DNA of 44,366 nt from JAAYCI01 sp047972265 (GCA_047972265.1 JBKEAM010000073.1:1-44366); one strand, 5' to 3'. Positions 32,418 to 41,077 are shown, numbered from the stretch's first letter. Program-made: numbers and translations. Notes: a model not told the origin generated them from the sequence alone.

Positions 32418-33941
32418 ATGGATGCTTTGCTTGAGGTAAAAGATATCACCAAAATTTATCCGGGGGGTGTTTTGGCCAACCACAATATCAACTTTAGCGT
32501 GCAAGAGGGCGAAATCCACGCGCTGGTGGGCGAAAACGGCGCGGGCAAAAGCACCCTGATGAAGATGCTGTTTGGCATGGAGGCACCTACCTCGGGGCAA
32601 ATTTTTTTGCGCGGACAGGAGCTTAAGCTGTCTTCCAGCAAAGACGCCATTGCAAACGGCATTGGCATGGTGCACCAGCACTTTATGCTGGTAGATTCTT
32701 TTACCGGGGCCGAAAACATGATGTTGGGCTTAAAAGAAAGTAGCTTTTTTTCTAATAAAAAGAAAGCGGTAGAAGAAACCGAAAAAATATCAAAAAAATA
32801 TGGCTTTGCAATTGACGCCCGCAAACGTGTAAGAGACATGGGCGTTGGTATGAAGCAAAAGCTGGAGATACTTAAAATATTGTACCGCGGCGCCACCATT
32901 ATTATTTTGGACGAGCCCACTGCAGTGCTTACCCCCCAAGAAACCGAAGAACTGTTTGAACAACTGATAGAGCTTAAAAAGCATGGCATGACCATTATTT
33001 TTATCTCTCATAAACTGGGCGAAGTAAAGCGCATAAGCGACCGCATTACCATTTTAAAATCGGGCAAAACCAAGGGTACCCACAACACCGCCGATGTTAC
33101 AACCGAAGAAATATCCAACCTGATGGTTGGCAAGGTAATTTCTTTTAACTACGACAAGCCTAAAACCGATAATTCTCAAGAACTGCTGCGGGTAGAAGAC
33201 CTTGTGTACAAAGATAAGTTTGGTGTAGCCAAACTAAACGGCGCTTCGCTGGAGGTAAACAGCAGTGAGGTTGTGGGCATTGCCGGGGTAGAGGGCAACG
33301 GACAGGCCGAGCTGGTAAGCATTATTACCGCAAATACGCTTTGTGCCTCGGGCAAAATAGTGTTTAAAGGGCAGGATATTACCAGTGCTTCTATACGGCA
33401 GGTAAGGCAGGCGGGGGTTTCTTACGTGCCGGAAGACAGAATGTTTAACGGCTGCGCCGCACCCATGAGCATTGAGGAAAACCTGGTGGTGTCTAACATA
33501 GACAGTTTTGCGGGCAAAACCAAAATGCTGAATGAAAAAGAGATGAGCGCCCACAGTCGCCGCCTTATCAAAGAGTTTAATGTAAAAACCCGCAACGAAA
33601 AACAAACCATCAAGGCTTTGTCTGGTGGCAATATACAAAAGGTAATTGTAGCCAGGGAATTTAGCGCAGGAAGCGACCTGCTGGTGCTGGACCAGCCCAC
33701 CCGCGGGGTAGACATTGGGGCTATCTCGTTTATCCACCAAAAAATACTGGAGATGCGGGCAGCCGCCAAAGGCGTACTGCTGGTATCGGCCGATTTAAAC
33801 GAGCTGATTGCATTAAGCGACCGTATTTTGGTTATGTACAAAGGCGAAGTTGTGGCCTCGCTGGACAACAGTACAAAAGTAAGCGAGCAGGAACTGGGCC
33901 TGTACATGCTGGGCATTAAATCGCAGAAAGAGGTGGGCTAA
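32418..33941 (+). CDS. Nucleoside ABC importer, ATPase subunit
   Basis: 507 residues, two fused ABC domains of the RbsA/BmpB-NupA type. Domain 1 has Walker A GENGAGKSTLMKM, Q-loop MVHQHF, a modified signature in GVGMKQKLEILK, and Walker B IIILDEPTAVL. Domain 2 has a degenerate Walker A (GVEGNGQAEL), an intact signature LSGGNIQKVIVAREF and LLVLDQPTRGVD. This asymmetry is normal for sugar and nucleoside importers. The ATG at 32418 lies 7 bases after AGGAGG; the ATG at 32412 would leave only one base. The permease genes follow without a gap. It powers uptake of the nucleoside bound by the BMP lipoprotein. Confidence 0.94.
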   Translation: MDALLEVKDITKIYPGGVLANHNINFSVQEGEIHALVGENGAGKSTLMKMLFGMEAPTSGQIFLRGQELKLSSSKDAIANGIGMVHQHFMLVDSFTGAENMMLGLKESSFFSNKKKAVEETEKISKKYGFAIDARKRVRDMGVGMKQKLEILKILYRGATIIILDEPTAVLTPQETEELFEQLIELKKHGMTIIFISHKLGEVKRISDRITILKSGKTKGTHNTADVTTEEISNLMVGKVISFNYDKPKTDNSQELLRVEDLVYKDKFGVAKLNGASLEVNSSEVVGIAGVEGNGQAELVSIITANTLCASGKIVFKGQDITSASIRQVRQAGVSYVPEDRMFNGCAAPMSIEENLVVSNIDSFAGKTKMLNEKEMSAHSRRLIKEFNVKTRNEKQTIKALSGGNIQKVIVAREFSAGSDLLVLDQPTRGVDIGAISFIHQKILEMRAAAKGVLLVSADLNELIALSDRILVMYKGEVVASLDNSTKVSEQELGLYMLGIKSQKEVG

Positions 33942-35042
33942 ATGAAAGAGAAAAACAAAGTGCAAAAGTCGTTCGATATCATGAACTACTTTAGCGCCAT
34001 CCGTATTTTTGTAGCCATCCTTATCTCTTTGCTGCTGGTATTTGTCATCATCTTTTTTGTAAGCGAAGACCCCATGGCTGCTATCTCTAAAATGATGCTG
34101 GGGCCCCTGCAAAGCAAACGAAGCTTTTTTAATGTATTGGAGCGTGCCGTACCACTTATATTTACAGCCCTTGCTCTTAATATATCCCTGCGCAGCGGCG
34201 TATTTAACATCGGCTCCGATGGCTCGTTTTATATGGGCGCGGTAATTGGCGCGGCGGTGGGCCTTAAGCTTAACCTGCCCAATATACTGCACCAAATGCT
34301 GGCTGTGGTAGCCGCGGGTATGGTGGGCGGATTTATCAATATGCTGCCCGTTATTATAGAGCGATACACGGGCATACGGGCAACGGTGCTTTCCATCATG
34401 TTCAACTCCATATTCTTTTATGTGGGGCTGTCTGTGGTAAGCAGCTACTTGCTAGAAAACAGCGGCAGCTGGGGCAGCGAGCCTTTTCCGGCCACAGCCA
34501 AATTTGGAAACATGATAAAGGGTACCAGCATGCACTGGGGATTTTTAATTTTAATTGCCGCCATAGTTTTTATTGTATTGCTAATGGAAAAATCCTCCTT
34601 TGGGTATAAGGTGCGTGTTACGGGCATTAACCCCAACTTTGCACGCTCTGCCGGTATTAAAACCGGGGCGGTGGTGCTGGGCGCACAGTTTATAGGCGGC
34701 TCGGTAGCCGGTGTTGGCGGCGCGGTAGAAATGCTGGGCATGTACAAGCGGTTTCAGTGGCAAACACAGGTAAACTACGTGTGGGACGGCCTGCTGGTGC
34801 ATATGCTGGCAAACCAAAACCCGTTGTTTATACCCTTAACGGCGTTTTTTATCGCTTACCTGCGTATAGGGGCCGAGATTATGTCTCGCTCTACCGATTT
34901 AGACCCCGAAGTGGTTGCGTTTTTGCAGGGGATTGTTATTTTGCTGGTGGCCTCCGAGAAGTTTTTGTATCCCATTAAAAAGCGACACGAACAAAAACTT
35001 GCTTTGGCAGAAGCCGAGAGCGCAAGCGCAAAGGAGGGGTAA
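33942..35042 (+). CDS. Nucleoside ABC importer, permease 1
   Basis: 366-residue inner-membrane subunit of the BPD_transp_2 (RbsC/YufP) type. About nine hydrophobic segments are visible (RIFVAILISLLLVFVIIFF, MLAVVAAGMVGGFINML, LILIAAIVFIVLLM and others). Family landmarks are LRSGVFNIGSDGSFYMGAV, the cytosolic coupling region KVRVTGINPNFARSAGIKTG, and SRSTDLDPEVVAFLQGIVI. The start codon abuts the stop of the ATPase gene (TAAATG), so translation is coupled. It forms a heterodimeric pore with permease 2. Confidence 0.92.
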   Translation: MKEKNKVQKSFDIMNYFSAIRIFVAILISLLLVFVIIFFVSEDPMAAISKMMLGPLQSKRSFFNVLERAVPLIFTALALNISLRSGVFNIGSDGSFYMGAVIGAAVGLKLNLPNILHQMLAVVAAGMVGGFINMLPVIIERYTGIRATVLSIMFNSIFFYVGLSVVSSYLLENSGSWGSEPFPATAKFGNMIKGTSMHWGFLILIAAIVFIVLLMEKSSFGYKVRVTGINPNFARSAGIKTGAVVLGAQFIGGSVAGVGGAVEMLGMYKRFQWQTQVNYVWDGLLVHMLANQNPLFIPLTAFFIAYLRIGAEIMSRSTDLDPEVVAFLQGIVILLVASEKFLYPIKKRHEQKLALAEAESASAKEG

Positions 35043-35045
35043 AAT

Positions 35046-35996
35046 ATGCTTTCAATTTTTGCATCCAGCAGTTTTTGGTTTTCGGTGCTGGCAAGCACCA
35101 CCCCCGTAATGATGGCCACTATAGCGGCCAACATTCTTACCAAATCGGGCGTGTTTAACCTCGGTATAGAGGGCACCATGCTTATCTGCGCGCTAACGGG
35201 TGTTTTGGCAAGCGCATATACCCAAAGTCTGTTTTTAGGCGCGCTGTTTGGGGTGGTTGTTGGTGTACTTATCTCGTTTATGCTGGGGTATTTTACCCTG
35301 ATTATGAACGCCCCAATGAACGCCTGCGGTGTTGCCATCAACCTGCTGGCATCAGGCGGTACGGTATTTATTTTGGCAACCCTTACAGGCAGTAAAATTA
35401 CCAGTTCTTCTTTAAAAAGCCTTACCTTTCCCGCGGTAAATATCCCCTTTATACAGGACATTCCCTTTTTGGGAGATATTTTGTCGGGGCACAATTTAAT
35501 TACCTATCTTGGCTGGATTTTTGGAATTTTAACATGGGTGCTTTTATTTAAAACTAAGCTGGGGCTTAGCATACGCGCAGTGGGAGAAAACGAAGATGCT
35601 GCCCGTTCGGCCGGTATCAATATCAACAGAATGAAGTTTATCTCTCTTACACTTTGCGGCGCCTTTTGTGCTTTTGGCGGTATGTACCTGTCTATGGGGT
35701 CGCTTAAATCTTTTACAGCGGGGATGGTTGCGGGGCGCGGGTTTTTATCCCTTGCAATGGATGCCATGAGCCGCGGCAACCCGCTTATGGGTATGCTTAG
35801 CTCTTTGTTGTATGGATTTTCGGACACCATTACGGTGTACCTGCAATTGTACAGCCAGATGGATTTAAAAATGATATCGGCGTTTCCGTATGTGTTTATT
35901 ATTTTGGTTTTGTTTGTGGTACACCTTGTGCGCCGTTACTTTGCCAAAAGGCGAGAAAGCCTGCCCGGGGCAAAGCTTTCTAGGGCGGCCAGATAA
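35046..35996 (+). CDS. Nucleoside ABC importer, permease 2
   Basis: 316 residues, second BPD_transp_2 permease (YufQ-like). It shares SGVFNLGIEGTMLICALTGV near the N-terminus and the coupling motif SIRAVGENEDAARSAGININ with its partner, and ends in a basic cytosolic tail (RRYFAKRRESLPGAK). About eight to nine hydrophobic segments. The ATG is 3 bases after permease 1 and its ribosome binding site (AAGGAGGGG) lies within the end of that gene. The next gene is the second RarA-C-like protein, 82 bases on. Confidence 0.92.
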   Translation: MLSIFASSSFWFSVLASTTPVMMATIAANILTKSGVFNLGIEGTMLICALTGVLASAYTQSLFLGALFGVVVGVLISFMLGYFTLIMNAPMNACGVAINLLASGGTVFILATLTGSKITSSSLKSLTFPAVNIPFIQDIPFLGDILSGHNLITYLGWIFGILTWVLLFKTKLGLSIRAVGENEDAARSAGININRMKFISLTLCGAFCAFGGMYLSMGSLKSFTAGMVAGRGFLSLAMDAMSRGNPLMGMLSSLLYGFSDTITVYLQLYSQMDLKMISAFPYVFIILVLFVVHLVRRYFAKRRESLPGAKLSRAAR

Positions 35997-36078
35997 AAGG
36001 GCTTGTTGCAATTTTTGTTTACAGTGTGGGGCGTAAACATAAGTTGGCATAAATATATAAAACGAAAGAGGAATTGAA

Positions 36079-36681
36079 ATGGCTAGCAACGTATATTACG
36101 ATCCATGGTCTAATACCAAAACAAAAAGTGGGTTGGAGGGAGACCTTGTTATTTCGGCAATGCAAAAATGTATCCGCCGCGGAGAGGAAAAGCAAGCACT
36201 GCGCCTTGCATACGAGCTGTACATAACCTCGTCTTTTCATGAAGATAAAATGTGGAACCGCCTTTTGGTTATTCCGGTAGAAGACATTGGTTTTGGTGAT
36301 ATAAAAGCCCCTGCCTTTGTGCGCAATTTAAACGATCTGCGTAAAGAATTTCCGTATGGAGACGGCGACCGTCCCATCTTCTTTATGTATGCCATTCGTT
36401 ACCTGTGCAAGTGCCAAAAAGAGCGCTCTACAGATCATATCAAAAATATCATCATGAAAGAATTTGAAGCGGGCTATGTGCCCGAAATTCCCGATTATGC
36501 CATTGATATGCACACCATACAGGGGCGTGCGCGTGGCCGGGACGTATTCTACTTTTTGGATGAAGCCAGCAAAGTAGAACCCCTTTGGGAGGGTTACGAC
36601 GATTCGTATCGTCAGACCTTATATAAGATGTGTCAACAGGAAAAATCCCAACAAAACGCCGACCAGGAGGAGACAAAATGA
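36079..36681 (+). CDS. Stand-alone RarA/MgsA C-terminal-like protein, copy 2
   Basis: 200 residues, paralogue of the protein at 28895 and about half identical by eye along the length. Shared blocks are the N-terminal YDPWSNTKTKSG, LVISAMQKCIRRGEEKQALR, MWNRLLVIPVEDIGFGD, RKEFPYGDGDRPIFFM, KERSTDHIKN and AIDMHTIQGRARGRD. It has no nucleotide-binding motif. The divergent parts are the C-terminal tails (Gln/Glu-rich here). Its last codon overlaps the start of the BMP lipoprotein gene by 4 bases (ATGA), so its synthesis is tied to that of the importer. A heteromer with copy 1 is an attractive but untested idea. Confidence 0.7.
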   Translation: MASNVYYDPWSNTKTKSGLEGDLVISAMQKCIRRGEEKQALRLAYELYITSSFHEDKMWNRLLVIPVEDIGFGDIKAPAFVRNLNDLRKEFPYGDGDRPIFFMYAIRYLCKCQKERSTDHIKNIIMKEFEAGYVPEIPDYAIDMHTIQGRARGRDVFYFLDEASKVEPLWEGYDDSYRQTLYKMCQQEKSQQNADQEETK

Positions 36682-37814
36682 AAAAGCTGATTTCTTTGAT
36701 CATGGTTTGTTTGATGATGGCGCTTACCTTGGCTGCATGTGGAGGCGATACTTCTACACCTGCCGCAGGGGGCTCAGGCTCGGATGGCAGCACCGCATCT
36801 ACCGGAGAGAAAAAACTGGTGTACCTGTTTATTAAAAACAGGGGAGACCTTTCTTACTGGGACAGCATGGCAGAGGGCGGAGACCGTGCCGCTACAGACT
36901 TTGCTGATGTAGCCGACATTAAGGTAATTGAAACCACCGCAGACCTACAGGCAAACCTTACAGCAATGTACGAGGCTGCCGATGCCGGTGCAGACATGAT
37001 TATTACCGCCAGCGATTTTAAGGACAACCTGATTACCATAGCACAGGAAAACCCCGAAATTGCATGTGTTATTTTAAGCGAAAATATTGTTGATGAAGCA
37101 GACAATATTTATGGTATCGACTTCCGCAGCAGCGAAGCGGGCTTTTTGGCTGGCATTGTGGCAGCAGACGCAGCCACCAGCGGGCTGGAAGGAACCAGCG
37201 GCGACAAAACCGTTGGCTTTATTGGCGGCATGGACGAAACCATTGTTATCCAAGAGTTTTTCCTTGGGTATATTCAGGGCGCAAAATACTTTGACCCCGA
37301 CATTAAAGTGGTTTACAACTATGTAGGCGGCTGGGGAGACCCCGACACCGCAAGAACACAGGCTCTTACACAGTACAATGATGCAAAAGCCGACGTTATC
37401 TTTGCATGCGCAGGCGGCAGCGGCAACGGCGTGCATACCGCAGCAGCCGATGTTGGCAAATACGTAATTGGCGTAGACAGCGACCAAACACTGATGTATG
37501 AAGAAGATCCCGAAATACAGTCTCGTTTTGTTACTTCGGTACTTAAACTAAGCGGTAACGGTATTTACAGCACCATCGAAGAATACCTGAATACCGGCAC
37601 TCTTCCCTTTGGCGAGTACAAAATTTTAGGCCTGAAAGAAAACGCAGTAGGCCTGGTTGAAAACGATTTGTTTAACCAGTATGTGTCTGAAGAAGGCAAA
37701 GCAGCACTGGCAAAAGCCACCCAGGAAATTTCGGACGGTGTGGTTACCGTAGAAGGCGCTTTGGGCAAAGAGCAAAGCGAAATTAAAGCGCTGATTGATG
37801 AACTGATAAAATAA
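36678..37814 (+). CDS. BMP-family nucleoside-binding lipoprotein
   Basis: 378 residues. Lipoprotein signal peptide KKLISLIMVCLMMALTLAACGG with the lipobox LAAC (mature Cys at about 21), a Gly/Ser linker, then a PBP1/BMP domain (about 45-378) with a VGFIGGMDETIVIQEFFLGY segment, VIFACAGGSGNGV, VIGVDSDQT and a C-terminal helix. PnrA/BMP proteins bind purine nucleosides outside the membrane and deliver them to YufOPQ-type ABC importers, exactly the transporter encoded just upstream. The ATG at 36678 follows CAGGAGGAGA. It is last in the locus; a strong hairpin lies 130 bases downstream. Confidence 0.93.
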   Translation: MKKLISLIMVCLMMALTLAACGGDTSTPAAGGSGSDGSTASTGEKKLVYLFIKNRGDLSYWDSMAEGGDRAATDFADVADIKVIETTADLQANLTAMYEAADAGADMIITASDFKDNLITIAQENPEIACVILSENIVDEADNIYGIDFRSSEAGFLAGIVAADAATSGLEGTSGDKTVGFIGGMDETIVIQEFFLGYIQGAKYFDPDIKVVYNYVGGWGDPDTARTQALTQYNDAKADVIFACAGGSGNGVHTAAADVGKYVIGVDSDQTLMYEEDPEIQSRFVTSVLKLSGNGIYSTIEEYLNTGTLPFGEYKILGLKENAVGLVENDLFNQYVSEEGKAALAKATQEISDGVVTVEGALGKEQSEIKALIDELIK

Positions 37815-37945
37815 AGCTTTACCCATAAGCTGTGTATTGGCACTGTATGCCATATGCAGCTAAAGCGGGGTTTGCCCGCCTTAGTGTAAGCTTTAAAAAA
37901 CTTTTATAAACCACCTGGGATTAGACACTGATGGCGCATAATAAG

Positions 37946-37980
37946 CAAGCCCCGGCAAACCTTATGTTTGCCGGGGCTTG
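37946..37980 (+). terminator. Strong hairpin closing the nucleoside locus
   Basis: CAAGCCCCGGCAAAC, loop CTTAT, GTTTGCCGGGGCTTG: 15 perfect base pairs, but followed by TGCTGTG rather than a T-tract, so termination may be inefficient or the hairpin may protect the transcript end. Confidence 0.6.
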
Positions 37981-38185
37981 TGCTGTGTAAGTGTATTAGC
38001 CCGGTGCAATAAAGCACAGGTTTTGGCAGCAAGGCAAAAGCCGTGTAAGCAACGGCCAGTACAGGGCGTGCTATATACTATCGCATAGGAGGCGCGGCAG
38101 CATGGCGGAGGCATCCTTTTACAAAATATTGATAGAGGGGATTGTGCAATATTTTGGGTGCCGGCCCAACAATAAAAATACACAA

Positions 38186-38226
38186 AAAAGGGCAGGGCGC
38201 TGTAAAAACAGTGCATCTGCCCTTTT
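38186..38226. terminator. Nested hairpin, terminator-like
   Basis: Outer arms AAAAGGGCAG (38186-38195) and CTGCCCTTTT (38217-38226) enclose a second small stem CTGT-AAAA-ACAG. T-rich ends on both strands make it a possible bidirectional terminator. Confidence 0.5.
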
Positions 38227-38445
38227 GCCGCATCGTGTGGTATACTGTTGAATGGTTGCTATGCAACAAAACGCGAAAAAAAGTATCAATCCAAAACCAA
38301 AACTGCCCTGGCGCTGCGCGGCAAAGTGTATGTGCGGCTTTACCGCTAACCTAGCACATTAAAAGCATTTAAATGCGGCCTGTATTTTATTTATGGTTGC
38401 AGCCAAGATGTTTGTGCGGCAACCCTGTTTGTGTGGGGGATTTTT

Positions 38446-38817
38446 GTGACCAGAAAAGAATTGATTAAGTTTTGTCTTACCATGCCGGGCGTTTACGAGG
38501 ATTATCCCTTTAACGATGATAACTGGGCGGTAATAAGGCACCGCAAAAACAGCAAAATATTTGCGTGGATATACTGCCGCAACCAAAAGCTTTGCATTAA
38601 TGTAAAAGAAGAACCCATGCAGGCCAAATTTTGGCGCAAAATGTATAGGGGTGTAGAGGCAGGCTACCACTTAAACAAAGAGCATTGGAACACCATAACG
38701 GTAGACATGGATGTGCCCCTGCAGGAACTGTATGGCATGATAAAAAACAGCTATCGGTTAACATCGCCCCGTCAACCGGTTAAAAGCCGAAAAGGGCAAG
38801 AGGATACAGCAGAGTAA
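38446..38817 (+). CDS. YjbR/MmcQ-family protein
   Basis: 123 residues, CyaY-like fold. Family stretches are TRKELIKFCLTMPGVYEDYP near the start, NWAVIRHRKNSKIFAWIY, NVKEEPMQAKFWR and the C-terminal GYHLNKEHWNTITVD, DVPLQELYGMIKNSY. The molecular role is unclear, though some members are described as DNA-binding. I chose GTG at 38446, which gives the normal family N-terminus and has TGGGGGA upstream; GTG at 38431 would add five unrelated residues. It stands alone, with about 230 bases before the next gene. Confidence 0.85.
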   Translation: MTRKELIKFCLTMPGVYEDYPFNDDNWAVIRHRKNSKIFAWIYCRNQKLCINVKEEPMQAKFWRKMYRGVEAGYHLNKEHWNTITVDMDVPLQELYGMIKNSYRLTSPRQPVKSRKGQEDTAE

Positions 38818-39045
38818 AACATTTTAGGTTGTAAGCAACCCAAACCTCTTTTGGCTCTTATTGTACCAACATAATGGGTGCATTTTCCCTGTTTTAAAGG
38901 CGGGGCCTAGTAAACTTTTTTGTGTTTTAAAATAAATTATGGCAATATGGGTTTGTGTTTTTTGCCATCCAGCAGGGCAGGCAAAGCCAGATAAAAAGCG
39001 CACCGGCTGTGCCTGTTTGATATTTAAACAGTTCGAGGAGAAACT

Positions 39046-40170
39046 ATGATCTATCTGGATTATGCCGCCAATACCCCTACAGATGAGGCAGTACTGCAAA
39101 CTTTTTGCGAAGTAAACCGCCAGTATTTTGGCAACGCAAACTCTTACCATGCAGCAGGGCGTGCCGCGGCAAAAAAAATGGAAGAGATTACACAAAATAT
39201 AGCCGCCTTGCTTGGGGTTTTGCCACAGGAGATTATTTATACCTCCGGCGCAAGCGAATCGAACAATCTTGCCATTAAGGGTGCGGTGCGCGCTAACCGC
39301 CATACAGGCAAGCACATTTTAACCACTTCGTTAGAGCATTCCTCTGTAAGCGCTTGCTTTACGGCTTTGCAGCAGCAGGGGTACGAGATAGAAATGCTAG
39401 ACCTGCTGCCAAACGGCAGGGTAGACTTAGACTGTTTAGAGGAACTTTTACGGCCGGATACAGTGCTTGTTTCGGTTTGTGCGCTGGATGGAGAACTGGG
39501 CACTGTACAGCCAATTGCAAAAATAGCCCAAATGATAAAACAAAACTCTAGTGCCTGCCTGCACACCGATGCCACACAGGCCATAGGCAAAATTATGCCG
39601 GATTTTTTGGCGGCAGATTGTATTTCTTTGGCGCCGCACAAGTTTTATGGGTTAAATGGCTGCGGCTTGCTTATTAAAAAAGAAAAAACCATTTTAGAGC
39701 CGCTTATACACGGCGGGGTTTCTACCACCCTATACCGCAGCGGTACCCCTGCGGTGGCACTGGCGGCATCGGTAGAAAAGGCTCTAGCTCTGGCGCTTGC
39801 CAACCAAGAAAAACGCACAAAACAGATAGAAGAAATGAATGCCACCCTGCGTGGTTTTTTTGAACAAAAGCCGTATGCACACATCAACAGCCCCAAAGCG
39901 GCGGTATCCCATGTGCTTAACCTAAGCATAGATGGGGTAAAGGGCGATGATGTGCAGCGGGTGCTGGATAAGCATGGCGTGTGCGTATCGGTTAAATCGG
40001 CCTGCTCAGTGCAGGGGACACCCTCGCGCGCGGTATATGCCGTAACTGGCAACCGGCAGCGGGCGCTTTCTTCTTTTCGCATTAGCCTTGGGCATCTTAC
40101 CACCCCGGCGGAGCTGGAAGAATTTATGAAGATATGGGAAATTTGTTATGGGGAGCTTACCAATGGATAA
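39046..40170 (+). CDS. Cysteine desulfurase (NifS/IscS-like)
   Basis: 374-residue PLP enzyme that mobilises sulfur from cysteine as a persulfide. Landmarks are IYLDYAANTPTDEAVLQ, GNANSYHAAGRAA, YTSGASESNNLAIKG, LEHSSV, the HTDATQAIGK stretch, the PLP-binding Lys in LAPHKFYGLNGCG and the catalytic Cys in VSVKSACSVQGTPS. It ends with the usual RISLGHLTT. The ATG has GAGGAG upstream. Its last 8 bases overlap the start of a TtcA-like gene, so the two are co-translated and the desulfurase probably supplies sulfur for that tRNA thiolation. Confidence 0.92.
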   Translation: MIYLDYAANTPTDEAVLQTFCEVNRQYFGNANSYHAAGRAAAKKMEEITQNIAALLGVLPQEIIYTSGASESNNLAIKGAVRANRHTGKHILTTSLEHSSVSACFTALQQQGYEIEMLDLLPNGRVDLDCLEELLRPDTVLVSVCALDGELGTVQPIAKIAQMIKQNSSACLHTDATQAIGKIMPDFLAADCISLAPHKFYGLNGCGLLIKKEKTILEPLIHGGVSTTLYRSGTPAVALAASVEKALALALANQEKRTKQIEEMNATLRGFFEQKPYAHINSPKAAVSHVLNLSIDGVKGDDVQRVLDKHGVCVSVKSACSVQGTPSRAVYAVTGNRQRALSSFRISLGHLTTPAELEEFMKIWEICYGELTNG

Positions 40171-41047
40171 ACCACTGGAAAAATATAAAGAGGTAGAACG
40201 CAGCATTATTAAGCAGTACCGCAAACGGCTGTGGTCGCCTTTTACAAGGGCGCTAAAGCAGTATCAACTGGTGCAAAAAAACGACAGGATTGCGGTTTGC
40301 ATCTCGGGCGGCAAAGATTCTATGCTGCTTGCAAAGCTAATGCAGGAACTGCAAAAGCACAGTGATGTGCCCTTTGAAAACGAGTTTTTGGTAATGGACC
40401 CTGGCTATAATGCAATCAATCGCCAAAAAATAGAAGAAAACGCCGCACTGCTAAACATCCCCATTACTATTTTTGAAACCGATATTTTTGAGGTTGTGGC
40501 AAAAACCGATCGTTCTCCCTGCTACCTTTGCGCGCGTATGCGCCGGGGTTACCTGTACAAAAATGCCCAAACACTGGGCTGCAATAAAATAGCGCTGGGG
40601 CACCACTACAGTGACGTGGTAGAAACCACCCTAATGGGCATGATATATGGGGCGCAGGTGCAAACCATGATGCCAAAGTTGCACAGCTCCAATTATCCCG
40701 GTATGCAGCTTATCCGGCCCATGTACTGCATTCACGAAGATAATATTATTGCGTGGAAAAACTATCATGAGCTGGAATTTATACAATGTGCCTGCCGTTT
40801 TACCGAGAACTGCACCATTTGCGACAATGGCGGGGGAGGCTCTAAACGGCAGGAAGTAAAACAGCTTATTAAACGGCTAAAAAGAACCAACCCCCATATC
40901 GAAAGCAACATATTTAACAGCATACACAATGTAAACCTTAATACGGTAATAGGCTATACCCAAAAAGGGGTAGAGCATAGCTTTTTGGATGGTTACGACG
41001 AAATACCACAGCAAAGGGCTAAAGAAGCACAGGCAGATGATGAGTGA
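40163..41047 (+). CDS. TtcA-like tRNA thiolation protein
   Basis: 294 residues, PP-loop ATP pyrophosphatase of the TtcA/TtuA superfamily that adds sulfur to a tRNA base. The PP-loop is VCISGGKDSMLLAKL. The Fe-S-binding pair is in SPCYLCARMRRGYLY, with ALGHHYSDVVETTLM, then further Cys in FIQCACRFTENCTICDN. E. coli TtcA makes 2-thiocytidine-32, which fits, but clostridial relatives have not all been tested. The ATG at 40163 (MDKPLEKYKEVE) was chosen over 40148 because GGGGAGC lies 8 bases before it. It overlaps the desulfurase gene by 8 bases. A hairpin follows at 41078. Confidence 0.88.
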   Translation: MDKPLEKYKEVERSIIKQYRKRLWSPFTRALKQYQLVQKNDRIAVCISGGKDSMLLAKLMQELQKHSDVPFENEFLVMDPGYNAINRQKIEENAALLNIPITIFETDIFEVVAKTDRSPCYLCARMRRGYLYKNAQTLGCNKIALGHHYSDVVETTLMGMIYGAQVQTMMPKLHSSNYPGMQLIRPMYCIHEDNIIAWKNYHELEFIQCACRFTENCTICDNGGGGSKRQEVKQLIKRLKRTNPHIESNIFNSIHNVNLNTVIGYTQKGVEHSFLDGYDEIPQQRAKEAQADDE

Positions 41048-41077
41048 GAGCGCTTTTTAATTTAATTGCAAAAACAA

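Larger units (their letters stand above)
37815..38445. other. 631-base gap with two large hairpins
   Basis: It contains the hairpin at 37946-37980, a nested hairpin at 38186-38226 and a possible 49-codon frame at 38102-38251 with AGGAGG upstream. That frame reads through the second hairpin and its product matches nothing, so I do not call it. A TATACT lies at 38239-38244 without a -35. Confidence 0.5.

Noticed and set aside
38102..38251. A 49-codon frame with AGGAGG 8 bases before its ATG
   Set aside because: Its product matches nothing, it reads through a terminator-like nested hairpin, and its composition is not protein-like. Kept only as a note in the gap entry.
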